This document shows, one piece after another, positions 33,186-45,773 of a stretch of DNA of 64,000 bases. Source of the DNA: Adiantum capillus-veneris (taxonomy: Eukaryota; Streptophyta; Polypodiopsida; Polypodiales; Pteridaceae). The DNA is taken from the NCBI GenBank assembly GCA_014529385.2, contig CM043962.1:41840598-41904597 (forward strand), given 5' to 3'. The notes beneath the pieces were generated by a model. That model worked only from the letters and a program-made list of their open reading frames with translations. It was not told where the DNA came from and made no database searches. Each line of letters opens with the position of its first letter. Positions within the stretch are counted from its first letter, which is position 1. A program made the position numbers and the translations under genes.

Positions 33186-34223
33186 AGCTACGCTTCACAG
33201 TAGCTTACTTTCCTCGGAAAAATTTGGCAGAGTTTCCCCTGTAAACTGACCTCTAAACCAATATCAACCCGTCAAATGAACCAAGAAAGCTTCAGATTCT
33301 GCATAAATTTTGGCAGAGTCTCCTTTGTAAAATGGCTCTGGTGTACTCAAAAAACAGACCAAAAACAGCTCAAAAAACCACTGTCTCTCTAACACTGTAA
33401 GCTGTGGGTAAAACCTGTCCTCCACCTGTATTGTCTCTCACTGTCCTGTAAGCATAGACTGCGACAATGCCTCAACGGAAGTAAAGCAAAGATGGAATTC
33501 CAACTGTCTAACTCACAGTCAATACATCCTAGCTGCCTATCTAAGGGTGCTCGAGGGATCGCTCCAAGACCTGTATCACCGAAAGGATCTCAACATTCGA
33601 GAATCCCCCAGCTCAATAAAACCTCACTCGACCCTCAACAAAGGCTACAGTAAATCTGACAATACATAGACTTCCCACAAAGTCATACATCCACAAATCT
33701 CCCACTATATGCTGTAACCGCTGTGGCGGTTGTTTGCTGCGTGACTCACAGCCAGCAAACCCTCAACAGACATACATCATCTCTGACAATACATCCCATG
33801 TGGAAGTACCTGCAATGTCAGGATGAAATCTGGAATATCAAGCAACAATCACAAGCTACCTGATGAACTAGTGGATGTCGCCTACAGTCTGTGTGTAGAT
33901 GCGCCCGTGTCGTATGTGACACACCTCCAAGAGCTGTGAGCTGTCCTTCGATGTGTAGATAGCCACAAATCAACACTTTGGGAGTGCCGATATCCTCAGC
34001 ACCTGCAGTCGTAGGCCGAGACCCCAAATTTGCAGAGTCGGATCTGCACCCGCCGAAACCACGTAGTCGAAAATGGCTTGCGCAAAACTTTGTCGAAGCC
34101 GAACGGTGGCCGAGATGACCTCAGAATGAAATTCTGAGAACGTGTCTTCACCTGTTGAATCTCACTCCACTCTGAGCAGGTGACTCTGGCTTCCTGCAAA
34201 TGCTGCCCCGAGCCTCGATCTGA
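33186..34223 (-). other. Long leader of copia E
   Basis: 1.04 kb between PBS and gag without coding content, similar in length to the copia C leader. Confidence 0.65.
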
Positions 34224-34235
34224 GCTCTGATACCA
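34224..34235 (-). other. Primer-binding site of copia E
   Basis: Minus strand TGGTATCAGAGC, exact. Confidence 0.95.
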
Positions 34236-34237
34236 GT

Positions 34238-34429
34238 TGAAGAAGTACGAGCGAAAGTGCGACGCGAGAGAGAGTGCGAGAAGAAGAGCACGACGATATG
34301 GTGAACTCGCTCTACTGTAATGTGTAGAGCATAGTGAGTTCTTATTAAGTTTTAACAAAAGAATATTTGTACATACCTGGCGGCCCGCCCACTTACCTGG
34401 GCGACCACATTGGGCTTTATACCCCAACA
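34238..34429 (-). repeat. 5' LTR of copia E (192 bp)
   Basis: Partner of 31130-31321. Confidence 0.95.
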
Positions 34430-34434
34430 GAAAG

Positions 34435-35297
34435 TGTTTAGATGTATGATTTAAAAGCCAAATGAACTTTTTCTTTTCTGATGCTCTTTGAAAGAAAACT
34501 ACCCTTTTGCTAAAGCCCAAAGCTTGGAGGTTTTTCACTTTGAAATCAATCTCATTCAAAGCAGCCCTTCTCATTGAAACATTTTGACACCTTTTGTCTT
34601 TTAATTTTAAAAGTCCAAATTATTCAAGTCCACGCTCCCAAGCCATCAACGGCTCCAACACACTAGCATCAAGAACCGTGAAGAAAGTTTGCTACTTCTA
34701 TGGTAAAGTCTCCACAAAGCCTAAACGCAAAATAAATGTATGTCTTATATAATCCCAAGATTACCCAAGTATCCCCAAGTCATGGGATTCGCACAAGCTT
34801 ATTTTTGCATTTTGTACAAACCTATTGCATCCATCTTTGTATATATACAAGCACTACGTCCACCAAGATGTGCCCTCACTACAATGAGAAAGAGATATGC
34901 ACCAAACTCGGTTGAAAAACTAAGTGCATCCACATGTGCACCACCATCATAATCCTCTGGCTTCCTGAAAGATAAGGAAGTTAATGCATAGAAGATAAGA
35001 TCGAGAGCTCCCTAAAGAAAGTGATGGTCTACATCTTTAAGTATTTAGACTTTTTCCCAAACCATATAGTTTAGAGGTAAGACCTACACTATTTTTCTTG
35101 CATCAAATTTGATCTTTATGAGCCCTATGTAGTTATCTGATGTAACCCATATTAAACTACCTGATCAAAATCCATGCTCTATTGTATAAGCTTCAGCTTA
35201 CGTGGTGTTTGTTGTTGAGGTAAGCCTATAGCTTGCACTCCCGTTGAGAACAAACCCTTAAGCCAAGCATGCACCATTTATGTGCATAGTCACATTT
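34435..35297. other. Non-coding stretch
   Basis: No gene or repeat recognised beyond A/T-rich sequence. Confidence 0.5.
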
Positions 35298-35507
35298 TCC
35301 CCCCATGGAACCTATAAGTCTGACACATGTTTATTTACTATGCACACATGCTACACAGTTAAAGTCACATGCTATTTGGTGTAGCCCACATGCTACTTGA
35401 ATTTTTCCAATGGAACCTATAAGCCTCACACATGTTTCTTTACTAAGCACACATGCTACACAATTAAAGTCACATGCTATTTGGTGTAGCCCACATGCTA
35501 CTTGAAA
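35298..35507. repeat. Tandem duplication, period 105 bp
   Basis: Two near-identical copies beginning at about 35298 and 35403, both with TGGAACCTATAAG and CACATGCTATTTGGTGTAGC. Confidence 0.92.
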
Positions 35508-35576
35508 TTTTCCAACATGTGGTGCATGTCACTTTCCAACAATTATTGCCACCCTCCACTTTGAGCCTTTATAAGC

Positions 35577-35722
35577 CCACCATGCTTAGCTTCTAATCTC
35601 TCTCCAAAATCCTAATCAATCAAGTTTATTCCCTTTTACATTGAGTACATTCTCTCTCATAATTATTGCTAATTGTTATGAGTTTCTTATTATGATGAAT
35701 GCCTCATTGGTCTATGCACCAT
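35577..35722 (+). repeat. LTR-like segment related to 30466-30597
   Basis: Shares ACCATGCTTAGCTTCTAATC through GATGAATGCC and GGTCTAT...CCATAGGC. The upstream part differs, so it is a relative or a partial copy, possibly the 3' partner of the 30397 LTR. Confidence 0.6.
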
Positions 35723-36911
35723 AGGCCTTTCAAAACTTGAACTTCATAATTAGTTACACTATTCACAACAAGTAGTGAAAGAAAGTACATTAGCCTTGGC
35801 AGAGCAGCTCCACTTCTTCTTCCTCTCGGTGAGGCATGGTACCTATTCTTTTTGGAAGCATGGGTGATGAGGCCACCCCTCTCTTTAGAAGGAAATCATT
35901 CATCCATGTCAAGTTGATGCAGATCTTAATGCCGTGAAGATGTTGTTAGGTGGGCCGAGGCTTGTGTGGTAGTGCTGGTAATTTCCATGTGGCAAAAGGG
36001 CTTGTTGTGAAATTCACTTCCCTCCTTGCCATGGTTTGCAACACCTTCGTGGTGTAAGGCATGTCACATTCTGAGAAGGGCTCCATAGGTGTTTGTGAAC
36101 TCATGTTTCTAATGGTGTGGCTTCCCTCCTTGCCTAGTATTGTGGTGTTGAAGGCAGGGTAAGGTTCCCTTCAAGTGAGTGATGGGGAGGCATTCTTGCT
36201 CAGGTCAGTGCATGCGTTGCGATAGGAGGTGTGGTGCTAGTGGCAATGGCAACCCGATTGTAGGTATTGTCCTTTTGATTGTGTTGATTTTATGTACTGT
36301 ACATACGAATGGGTAGACCCCTTGTAAAGGCCTTGTCATCGTGTGGTTGTAAGCTTGGGCAGGCCCCTTGAAAAGGCTGTGTTACTATGTGGGTATGTAG
36401 TGGTCCTTAGGGCACTGGTTTTGCTTTAGCTACAACTTTTTGTTTTAAGGTAATATAGTTTAGCTTGCTTTATGTTAGCATTGCAAAAAGAAAAAACTCT
36501 TCCAATTTTTAGGTCAAAATTTGAAGCATTTTCCGGTATTTACACCAAAATTTGTTTTTTTTTAAAAAGTTTTTTTCATCGAAATCTAGCCAAGATTTTG
36601 CAATTTAGCTAGTTAAAATATACTAAACCCCATTGCCTTTGCAAACACTATCGGTGACCAAATAGAGATAGTTAATTGGTCTATTAAACATTGAAGCTAA
36701 AGAGCAAGCACCTTCAATTGGCCTTTAGCTCAAAGCGCTCAACTCTGGTAGCCAATCGTAAAGTAATAGATGTGTTATGGAGTTTTTGGGAATGTATAGC
36801 CCTAATTTTCATACCACCACTAGGTGCCTTGCATGCATAAAACGTGTATGAACATCAATCACTCACATGTGTAGAAGGTCACAAACATATACATGCCGAT
36901 TTTCGTGATCG

Positions 36912-36918
36912 GCGCGCG

Positions 36919-36957
<39 letters not shown>
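36912..36957. repeat. (GC)n(CA)n compound microsatellite
   Basis: GC run 36912-36927 followed by CA to 36957; alternating purine-pyrimidine sequence of a Z-DNA-forming type. Confidence 0.95.
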
Positions 36958-36959
<2 letters not shown>

Positions 36960-37480
36960 ATACATGACAATATGTAGACTACGTGGTGGACCAATTAACC
37001 TTGGTTCCTCTTAAACACGTTAAGTCCATAACACGTCATGCCATAAAGGCCCATCCTCTCATATAAGTGAAATTGTAATGTCCTTCAGTCCTTCAATCTT
37101 ATTATATGATAAAGAATGAATATTATTACTTTGATGAATGTATGAGCAATACGTTTCATCGATAAGGACGGCTCCCAACAAACTTGCAACCACATGCGTC
37201 TTCAAGGCTTAGCATAGTAGAAAGCTTGTGCAAAGGACAATCTGCCACAAAAAATCTCTCACAAATGGCGCTATGGAGAGCGAATGTGACATTGATGTGT
37301 CCGTTCCTATGTAAGACAAAGAAGGTTACCATCGGCATACCTATCAAGGGGGAGTTCATAGAAATGGACACTAGCAATAATTGGACTGCTTTTTTGACGA
37401 CTAAAAAGAGAACGCGTCAGCTATTAAGCCCGTGCTCGCTATGCTAGATCTGACACAAACTTTGTTTTATTTGTGTGTGT

Positions 37481-37481
37481 G

Positions 37482-37510
<29 letters not shown>
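37481..37510 (+). repeat. Poly-G tract, 30 bases
   Basis: Follows a short GT run; the right repeat copy has G25 at the same place (51321-51345). Confidence 0.97.
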
Positions 37511-37512
<2 letters not shown>

Positions 37513-37584
37513 TTGGTCTCTAAAGACAGGCTTGTTGTTTTACTGGCACCTTTACTCTATTCAAGGTATTTTGACTCGAGTGAA

Positions 37585-37727
37585 GGTTCTTGCAAGGGGA
37601 ATTGGTCCGGATAGATGCTCGCAATGTAGATTGGCTAGAGAGAAGACCTCACTCACCTTTTCAAGGAGTGCTCAACGATCTGTAACCGTGCAGGGATATT
37701 TGCAAATTGGGTACAAAAGACTTGGAA
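37585..37727 (+). pseudogene. LINE zf-RVT zinc-finger remnant, left copy
   Basis: Plus strand reads ARGIGPDRCSQC, a frameshift, then DLTHLFKECSTICNRAGIFA and QKTW. C-X2-C...H-X4-C is the zinc-binding pattern following RT in plant non-LTR retrotransposons. Rest of the LINE is not recognisable. Confidence 0.6.
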
Positions 37728-38760
37728 ATAGGATTCTTCAAGAATGATCACTTCTTGGGAGGGAAGGTGCTGAAGAGCCAAGCACTGCTCATCTCAACAC
37801 AAATCGTGAGATTTTTTTTTTCTTCAAACATATTTGGAAGGCCACGAACTATCGGATCTTTGAGAACTCCATGGAAATAGCTAAGAAAGCAGGGGGACAA
37901 TCATCACCATTGGAAACAGAGAATCGCTGAGGAGTGGGACAAGACCATGGATGCCACAATGACATACTTGCATGGTAAAAGTGTGGGCTCATCCATTGTC
38001 ATGGGGTGGCTCCCCTGTTAGCCAATTCTATGATCCTTTGAAGATGTCATGGCTCGTCAGGAGCATGGCATGAATTTGTAATTTTTTGATTTTGTCAATA
38101 TAATCTACTCGCCATTGTGATTTTTGAAAAAAAAGGTATTTTGGCTCTCTAAAACCAGCTTTAGTGAAGAAGGAAGTTAGGCATACATTTTATATGAAGT
38201 CTTTGATAATATTTTAATCTGTAAAATCTATAAAAAAATTTCTTTCATTTAAAAAAGCTCGACGGTGGCCCTACTCTAGCCAAGAGAAACCCTATTTGCC
38301 ACAAATGGTTGGGGAAGTGGATGAGTTAGGTGGGTCTTCCACTTAGACTGCTTGGGTACTTTGGTCGCTGCAGATCTGGAGCTCATCTCAAGTTCTAATG
38401 GATCAATCTCGAGTGTAGAAGACTTTCTTGGTTGGGGTGTTGGTGCCCAAGGAGGAATGGTATGATATTGGTAACATTGTACCGGTTCGTGGTAGCCTTC
38501 AACACTCGTGTCCTGCTTTTTGAAGGTGCATGGGTCAATCACCTTAATAGCATGGCTTCTGGGGATCACCATATTTGGATGGTTTATGAAGGTATTCGTA
38601 TTCTATTGCTACTGGTATATCGTGTTATGCTATTTGTCGATCAATCATGTGCATCTAAGGTGGAAGGTCATATTCCCCTTGAGGGGGTGCATCACATGGC
38701 TTGACTTCTATTCAAGTTGTGTGAAATTTGAGGTGGATTTTTATGGTGGATTGAAATCAC

Positions 38761-40917
38761 TAGTATGCCTACTGCTATCATCCTGGCTATGTATTTCGAC
38801 TTAAAATATGGCTTTATATCTTTCCTAGCTACACTAAGTCGGTATCCACCATGGGAAGGAACCCCTGTAGGGTTATGACGGTTGGAAGTCCTTAGCTAGC
38901 AGCTCTTAACGTGGTTAAAAATTTCTTACTCTATAACTGGGCCTCACCTACCCTACCTTGCTAAAGGCGCAATGGCTGCTCTGCTCTACTATGACGGACC
39001 GCATCAGAGGCGGCTACATGTTGTGGCTTCCCCAAGAGGAGTAGCACCTGGCCTACTCATTGCTTGGGATGATAACGATTCTATGTGCTACCCATCATGA
39101 GTGATCGTGATCTACCTTCTCCTATTTAAAGATGTGAGGGTGCATTCTGCCCCTCACTTAGCTGTGTTTGCAATAAAAAGTTAGGACTGTGTGTGGTTGT
39201 TCACTCTCTGCTGTACCAATCATGGAGCTTGCAACTCAACCGACACAGGTTGGCTAATGTTTACTGAGCTTGATATTATGGTTTTTCTCTCCTTTTTTCA
39301 TACTTGTCTTAGGATAATATAAACAACCGGGCTTATTGGTTGGTGTACCCTGTCGCTTAGCCTGGTAAGGCCCACAATGTTGGTTGGATTTGCTCGACAA
39401 TTTGAGGCACTATTGGATGTGTGGTATCTTGATCCTCGTCGCTTAGCCTGGTAAGGCCCACTGTGTGGGTTGGCTATGCTTGACAGTGTGTGGCAATGGT
39501 TGAATGGTCTAACACTTTTGGGCAAGCTATGATCCCACAACTGGTTTTTGGTTCTGAGTAGCTTTGTGTAAATTGTTCATTCATGTGATTAAGTTATACC
39601 TTAAATATTGGGGTACGTTATAGTGGTCGTTGCCGCTTGGCTTGACAATACAATACTTTGATGATTCAATGCATGGTTAGAAGATGTACTGCGTTTGCAT
39701 ACTGTTCAAAAAAAGCTTTTGGGGATGGGGATATACCTTGGATGTTTACTGGTATTGGACTATTTACTGCTACTAGTTGTTTCCTCTAACTTGATATAGG
39801 TCGCACAAATACTGGCTAATTGGGAGTTGGGGGTATGCCTCAATTGCGTACTAGTGTTGGACTTTTTTGATACTGGTTGTTTGGGGTTTGGGGGTATGTC
39901 CCGACTGCGTATTGATGTTGAACTTGTTTGATACTGGTTGTTTTGATGGTGTGTTACAAAACACTTTTTTGGTATTCACAAGGTCGGGTATAGTTTGAAA
40001 AAAGCCCCTACAGGCAACTATATTGCTCCATGGTTTGACATTCGTTCTGGCTGGATACCACGTCTACAGTAAGGGTTCTTTGCCACTTGGTTTGCTAAGA
40101 GGTGTATAATTAGTGTAATTGACATGCAAACTTGGGAAGGTTGGATTTTCATGAACCCTAATGGGCATATAATATATCTGTCCTAAATAAACAAAAACAA
40201 GTTTGATATTCTTGTACTATTAATGGAATTTTTAAAGATTTCTTAGGCTTCTTTACTTTATGGCTTCATGCATTGAAAAAAGCAAGAGGGAAATGGAGCT
40301 TCACTAATCTGGCAAAGAAAAAGACTGATAAGATGTTGATGAGGGATGAGACACTTGGATTAGAAGGGGTTATGACCTTCTAATCAGAATAATATTTATG
40401 CTAAAACATTAAGAAATATAAACTTTGGGATAATAAAACATTTTTAATTAAAAAACATATGTGGAACACATAAGTACTTTGGACTGTGCTTGTAAGTTAA
40501 AAAAAGTTGTAAGATGGACATGGATAACAACATGTATAGTCCATTGATACCTGTAAAACACATCCAAGGCTAGCGTATCTGTTGTCTTGTTTGGATGGAT
40601 ACAGATAAGGACTTTATCTTATCTTGGAAGTTTTTTTGGCTTAAAGAAATTATCTACACATGATTACACTTACACCTACTGCGGGGGAAGTACTTCTGAT
40701 ATCTGTATACTGGAATGAGGCTTCATTCTTATAAGCATTGTACAAAGCTAATTCTAAGACTGAGTTGTTTTTGTACTTATGATATTTTGTACTAATGGTA
40801 GCTAAATAGGGGTTATGATGTGGGACGGGCTGCTTGGCTCTATTAATTCCGTCCTCTTCTGTGTAATATCATGGTGGCTCCCCTCCTGGCGGGTCTGCGC
40901 TACTGCACTCTCCAAGT

Positions 40918-40918
<1 letters not shown>
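38761..40918. other. Non-coding stretch with a short duplicated unit
   Basis: No gene recognised. CGCTTAGCCTGGTAAGGCCC occurs at about 39351 and 39439 with similar flanks, a diverged tandem duplication of period about 88 bp. Confidence 0.55.

Positions 40919-40972
<54 letters not shown>
40919..40972. repeat. (CT)n microsatellite
   Basis: About 27 perfect CT units. Confidence 0.97.
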
Positions 40973-40975
<3 letters not shown>

Positions 40976-41232
40976 CCCCCTCTATACAAGATGGCGATGC
41001 TGTTTCTTCTCCCTATTGAAGCTGGGCCCACCTTACTACTATTGTGAAGGAAGGTGGCCTCTGTACAAGGCGGCTTCTCCCTCTTGAAGCTAGGCCTGTC
41101 ACACTGCTGTAAAGGAATATGGCCAATGGCTCCAAACCCTATAAAGGTGAGCTTCCATGCTCACTTAGCATTGGTACAGTGTGTTTCTGAGGTGCGTGTG
41201 TGTTCTTGTGTACATTGGGATTGTGGGGTTTT

Positions 41233-41392
41233 ACCCGCATAGGGTGTAGCGTTAAGTAGTCAGCTATATGGCAAAAGGCAAGGATAAGCAGGCTATTGTG
41301 GAGTTGGCTGCTACCCGCATAGGGTGTAACGTTAAATAGTCAGCTATATGGCAAAAGGCAAGGATAAGCAGGCTATTGTGGAGTTGGCTGCT
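41233..41392. repeat. Tandem duplication, period 80 bp
   Basis: Copies 41233-41312 and 41313-41392 (ACCCGCATAGGGTGTA...GAGTTGGCTGCT) differ at two or three positions; a recent duplication. Confidence 0.95.
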
Positions 41393-42941
41393 TCGACTCA
41401 ATCTCCGGTGATTTATGGCATTGTTATGGATTACTGTCAGTACTAGTTGGATGTGTTGTGATTCACTTGTTGTTATGGTAATATTCCTCATGCATATACC
41501 ATAATGTGTACACGAATGGAAACTTCTACTGAGCCATTTGTGTCTACGGCACTGATTGGTTTACTCGCCTTTAGGAAATGCTTTCAATTTTTGATTCATG
41601 TATCATAAGCATGTAGATGTGCGTCACTTGGTATCTGCGCCTTTGGTTTTGTGATTCCCTTTCAAGTGTAGGGATATCTATCAATACATATATACGGTCC
41701 TGTCATAGGCATGTTTTATAAAAATCATTGAGAGAAGGTTTCCTCTTGCAATACTGGATGAATGTTGCCTTGAATATCTTTTTTAGCTAAAAGTAATGAT
41801 TGAAGTTCTTCTTAACACTTGGTGAAGGACCCTATATGGTAGGGTTGACCTACTTGTGGGGTGAAAAACAATGGCCTGGTATATGTTTTAAAAGTTGCCG
41901 CAGACATTATTCTACTATTGACGAGCTTCTGGGTTTGGTACCAAGCTTACTATTCTTGCTCAAATATGGTCTATGCCATTTTAGTGTTGTGTATATAGAT
42001 CCTTTGTAAAATTACTCAACTTGGCCGAATATAGTTATAAATGGTTGGTTGTGAACATGGTTATGATTGATTGTGGCCGAATATGGTTAAGAGTATAGTT
42101 AAGTAAGGTTATGGATAATGGTAGATATGGTTGTAAATTAGCTACTCATGAGGCTGTAAATGGTTGCTTATCACATCAAAATTATGGGCCATGGCGGCTC
42201 TCTTTCCTAGCTTTTGGAACAAATGTGGAACCATGGAATATCCCATCTATATGTTGTATGTTTTAGGAGATTAGCACTCATACTTACTACCTTACATGTG
42301 GTTTTGACTCTGTCTAGGGAGGTGTAGGACTTACTTACTAACATTTTTTAATGTTACAGGTTACTGTTATGGGTGACTCCAAAGTATAGATTGACTGCAC
42401 GTATGAACACTATCACTGACCCTGAAAAAATAGCGGTAATTAATGCCAAACTTTGTAAAGTCAAGAAACAGGTATACGTGGCCCACTTTGAGGCTAACTT
42501 GCCTCATAAAACTCGTCTTCGGCCTTATCTCATGGGAGTTTGCAAAGCAAAAGGGGATCCAAATGTTTTTTTCCCTTGTAAATGAAACCATCTCTGAATA
42601 TATGAGTAGCTTCACCTTTCTTATTATTTATCTTTTAAAGCAATTTAGTTGGGTGACATCTATAACATGTGGGATACCCATGCATCACCTGCATACGGTG
42701 CCAATGCTAACTGAAAGTTGTGTTGTTTCCATGGGTGTAGGTGAGGGTTACCTTCTCAACTATGGTTTTCAACTTGAAGATGACGGATTTATATATCTTC
42801 AGGCTCTTGATTCTCTTGTACTTGTGTATAAAGTCTGTTCTGTACTATGAATGGGAATTATACCACCTTTTCATTGACATACTTTCTAGTGTCTTTTGTA
42901 ATTTGAAAGGATTCTTTGGTGTTTATGTTATATTGCTATTG

Positions 42942-42945
<4 letters not shown>
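41393..42945. other. Non-coding stretch
   Basis: Short frames only; one 70-residue frame at 42373-42585 with ordinary composition matches nothing I recognise. No repeat structure seen. Confidence 0.5.

Positions 42946-43020
<75 letters not shown>
42946..43020. repeat. (CA)n microsatellite, about 75 bp
   Basis: Lies where the U5 part of the inverted LTR at 43041-43169 should continue. Confidence 0.97.
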
Positions 43021-43022
<2 letters not shown>

Positions 43023-43040
43023 CTGACAACATGTTGTCAG
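43023..43040. other. Perfect 18-bp palindrome
   Basis: CTGACAACATGTTGTCAG equals its own reverse complement; sits between the CA run and the inverted LTR. Confidence 0.95.
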
Positions 43041-43424
43041 ACCATATGGAGCTCATACAACAAGAATACATTGTGCTTCTTATTCTTTAGATAAGTTAAA
43101 GATAAACTCAGCTGTGAGTGTTAGTAGGTTGTGAGTAAATGTCTGGCCAAAGTGGCCTTTACCCCAACATATGCAAGGTCTCTTTATTTGCCTCACATAA
43201 TTGGATCTTTGTGCCCTTTTCTTGATGATTCTCTATCTTCACTTTGACATCAACAACTACAACCTAAACTATTAGTTTCTCATGTACAAGAACCAAGTGA
43301 AAATCTCATACTCCCTCTTAACCACATGCACACACACAAACACATGCATGCACATTTTCTACCACTACCTACTACACCCACCTTTTCCAACAAGCACACA
43401 TATGGAACAAACTAGAATGCCTAC
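43039..43424 (-). repeat. Right arm of large inverted repeat, inner part
   Basis: Reverse complement of 29075-29324 (43039-43304) and of 24207-24342 (43290-43424). It preserves the uninterrupted target of copia 3 (GAGATTTTCACTTGGTTC on the minus strand). Confidence 0.9.
43041..43169 (-). repeat. Partial inverted LTR, same family as 29202
   Basis: Minus strand TGTTGGGGTAAAGGCCACTTTGG; the 3' part is lost at the microsatellite. Confidence 0.85.
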
Positions 43425-45735
43425 TGATAGCCGTTTTTTGGCTCTCCATAATTGCCATAGTAAGTTACTCCACCCTACCAAATTCACCTAAACGCTATGG
43501 CTATCCCTACCATTTCACTGTACATAGGCGTGTGTGAGTTAGGGGGCTTTTCCCATATCTTCTTAAAAACCCTCAGCTAGCTAGTCACTGGGTTAGTTGA
43601 GCCAAAAAAATAAAAAAAATAAAAAAATAAAAGTATATTATGGCCTCTTTGTGTGTAAATATTTCATTGTATATATGGCCTAAATGTAGGGATTTTTTAT
43701 AATTATTTTGGTATTTTATTTAAATAATTCTACTTAGGTGTGTGTTTTATTAAACCTATGTACACCTTCTTTCATCCTCTTACACCATAATTATATTTTT
43801 TGCCAATATGTACATACTCTAACCTCATATTTTTCCTTTATACAAATCACTCCCACATTTTCACCCTCACCCTTGTGAAAACAAAAAATTGATTTCTACT
43901 CATTGGTTACGTTTATTATATTATTTACTTGCATACCTTTTCCTCTTTCACCCAAAATAATTCAAGGAGGGACCATATCATATGATTCCAATATCTTTTC
44001 ATATCCATAACTCCTTCATATTTTTATTATTATTTTTACTCATTATTCTAACACCATGTGCTCATTGAGCTAAAGTCCATGAATAGCCCATACACTAGTC
44101 CCACCATGTATATATTTCTTTATTCACTAATAATCCTCCTCCATGCATGGATCAAGGGAAACTTGGATGCTTTGTATTATAATATGACAAAGGAGGGGCT
44201 CACTCTTGGATGCATTGTACAAATTCAACAAAGGAGGGGGCCACTAAAAGACTTTTGCAGGCATAAAAATAGGCTTTTTGGTGAGAATTTTGGCACCTAT
44301 CTCCACTCCGAATTTGGAGCGGTGGTCAAAAGAGAAAATGTAGCCCACGCTCTAAATAATCACCTCAAATTTTTTCATGATTTTTCGAGCTACCAGCGGT
44401 GAGCTATGATTTTTTGAGTGGACCCCAGTCTGCCTACTTTTCTCACAAGTAGCCTCTAGTCTTCTCTCACCCTTCCACACACCTACTCACTCTTACACAT
44501 CCCTCCCTCTCCTTCCCTCACTCAAACCTGAAATTTCCATGGCTTCTCCCACCCTCTTCACCATTATCCTTCTCTCTCATCCCTATAGTTCTTTTATGAA
44601 TCTCTACATACATACACCCTCTCCATGTCTCTCTCTATTGCTTTTATGTTACAATTTCATTTACCTCTCCTAAAAATATCTAAAATTCAGCATCTTAACC
44701 ATGATAACTTTTGCAAATTGAGGATTTTTCATCAACAAATCCTCTTTTCATCGTGGTGGTCAACCGTGGCGGCGGCGTAAAGAAGCGAAGAAGAAGAAGA
44801 AGACCAACGGTCATTTTTTCCACAATCTACACAAGGGTGAGTTCAAGCTTCTTCAAAGCTTCACCATCTCAATGATTCTCTTTTAATTCACCCCTCTTCC
44901 TTCATCAAATCAACTCATCCTACCCATTGTAAATGTATCACTAACAATTCTAGTGATTATTACCACTAACAACTAACTTCTCTTGTAAAAATGCACCCAC
45001 ACTATCAACATATGGGGTAGGCAACCGCACAAGTAAACCAAATTCACTCACTCCCATGGAAGCTTCTCTCCTTTCACCACATCAATAATTCTCTTACTTG
45101 AGCCCACATCCATGTGACTCAAGAGAAGAGAGAGACCCCATTCTCATTTAAAATTCGTAAAAATTCATAATCCTTGATCTTTCCTAATAAAATTGATTAA
45201 GCTTAATCCTAATCAAGGCTTCTAAAACCTATAAATAGAACCCATTTCTCCTTGTAAAAGACATCACTATACCATTGCACACTAGATTGAGCGTACCACA
45301 CGCCAGTTCTATCTTGGCTGTAAAGAGAGAGTAAGCTTTCTATACACCATCACCTTGGTGCATAGAAAAGCTTGAGCTAGTTTGAGTGAGTGCGAGTAGA
45401 AGATATTCTTCCTACCATTGTTGTATCTACCCCAACATAAATGAATTGGTAGTTTTGGGTGCAATTCATGTCCAAAGGCTCACGCTTCTCCTCCAATTTG
45501 GCTTGGCAAACTCATTCAGCTTCATAAGGTGACTTGTTTCATTGAAGGTTGTTGTTTTGTTGCTTGTGATTCATTGGATATTGTTTGGCTACCATTGTAA
45601 GAGGGTGGATGGTGAGAGGGCTCCCATAACCCTAAGACAATGTGCTAGTGATGCTATAACCAAATCTTGTCACTTGATTTCGCAAGCTCTAAGTTTCTTT
45701 TTGTGCAAAATATAAAGTTGAAGCTAAGTTGTACA

Positions 45736-45773
<38 letters not shown>

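Larger units (their letters stand above)
31130..34429 (-). mobile_element. Copia element E, 3.3 kb, PR-RNase H fusion, complete ends
   Basis: Two 192-bp LTRs (31130-31321 and 34238-34429; about six differences by eye), PBS 34224-34235, PPT 31322-31332, target duplication GAAAG (31125-31129 and 34430-34434). Coding: Gag, then one frame with zinc knuckle, protease and RNase H. Integrase and the RT core are removed. LTR ends and PPT are close to those of copia C, so the two are related families. Confidence 0.95.
35804..38760. repeat. 3-kb direct repeat, left copy
   Basis: Colinear with 49121-52603 over its length, with several indels. Contains a CG/CA microsatellite (36912-36957), a G30 run and a LINE zinc-finger remnant. 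No open gene. Confidence 0.88.

Noticed and set aside
37432-37747. Frames with poly-Gly
   Set aside because: Produced by the G30 tract; no coding support.
38276-38572. 98-residue minus frame, related to 52057-52446
   Set aside because: The frame recurs only because the DNA is duplicated; it lacks a recognised domain and its reading is not preserved better than the flanks.
45225-45440. TATAAATA promoter of a host gene, or an LTR ending ACCCCAACA at 45437
   Set aside because: No coding region follows, and I could not find a matching start or target duplication.
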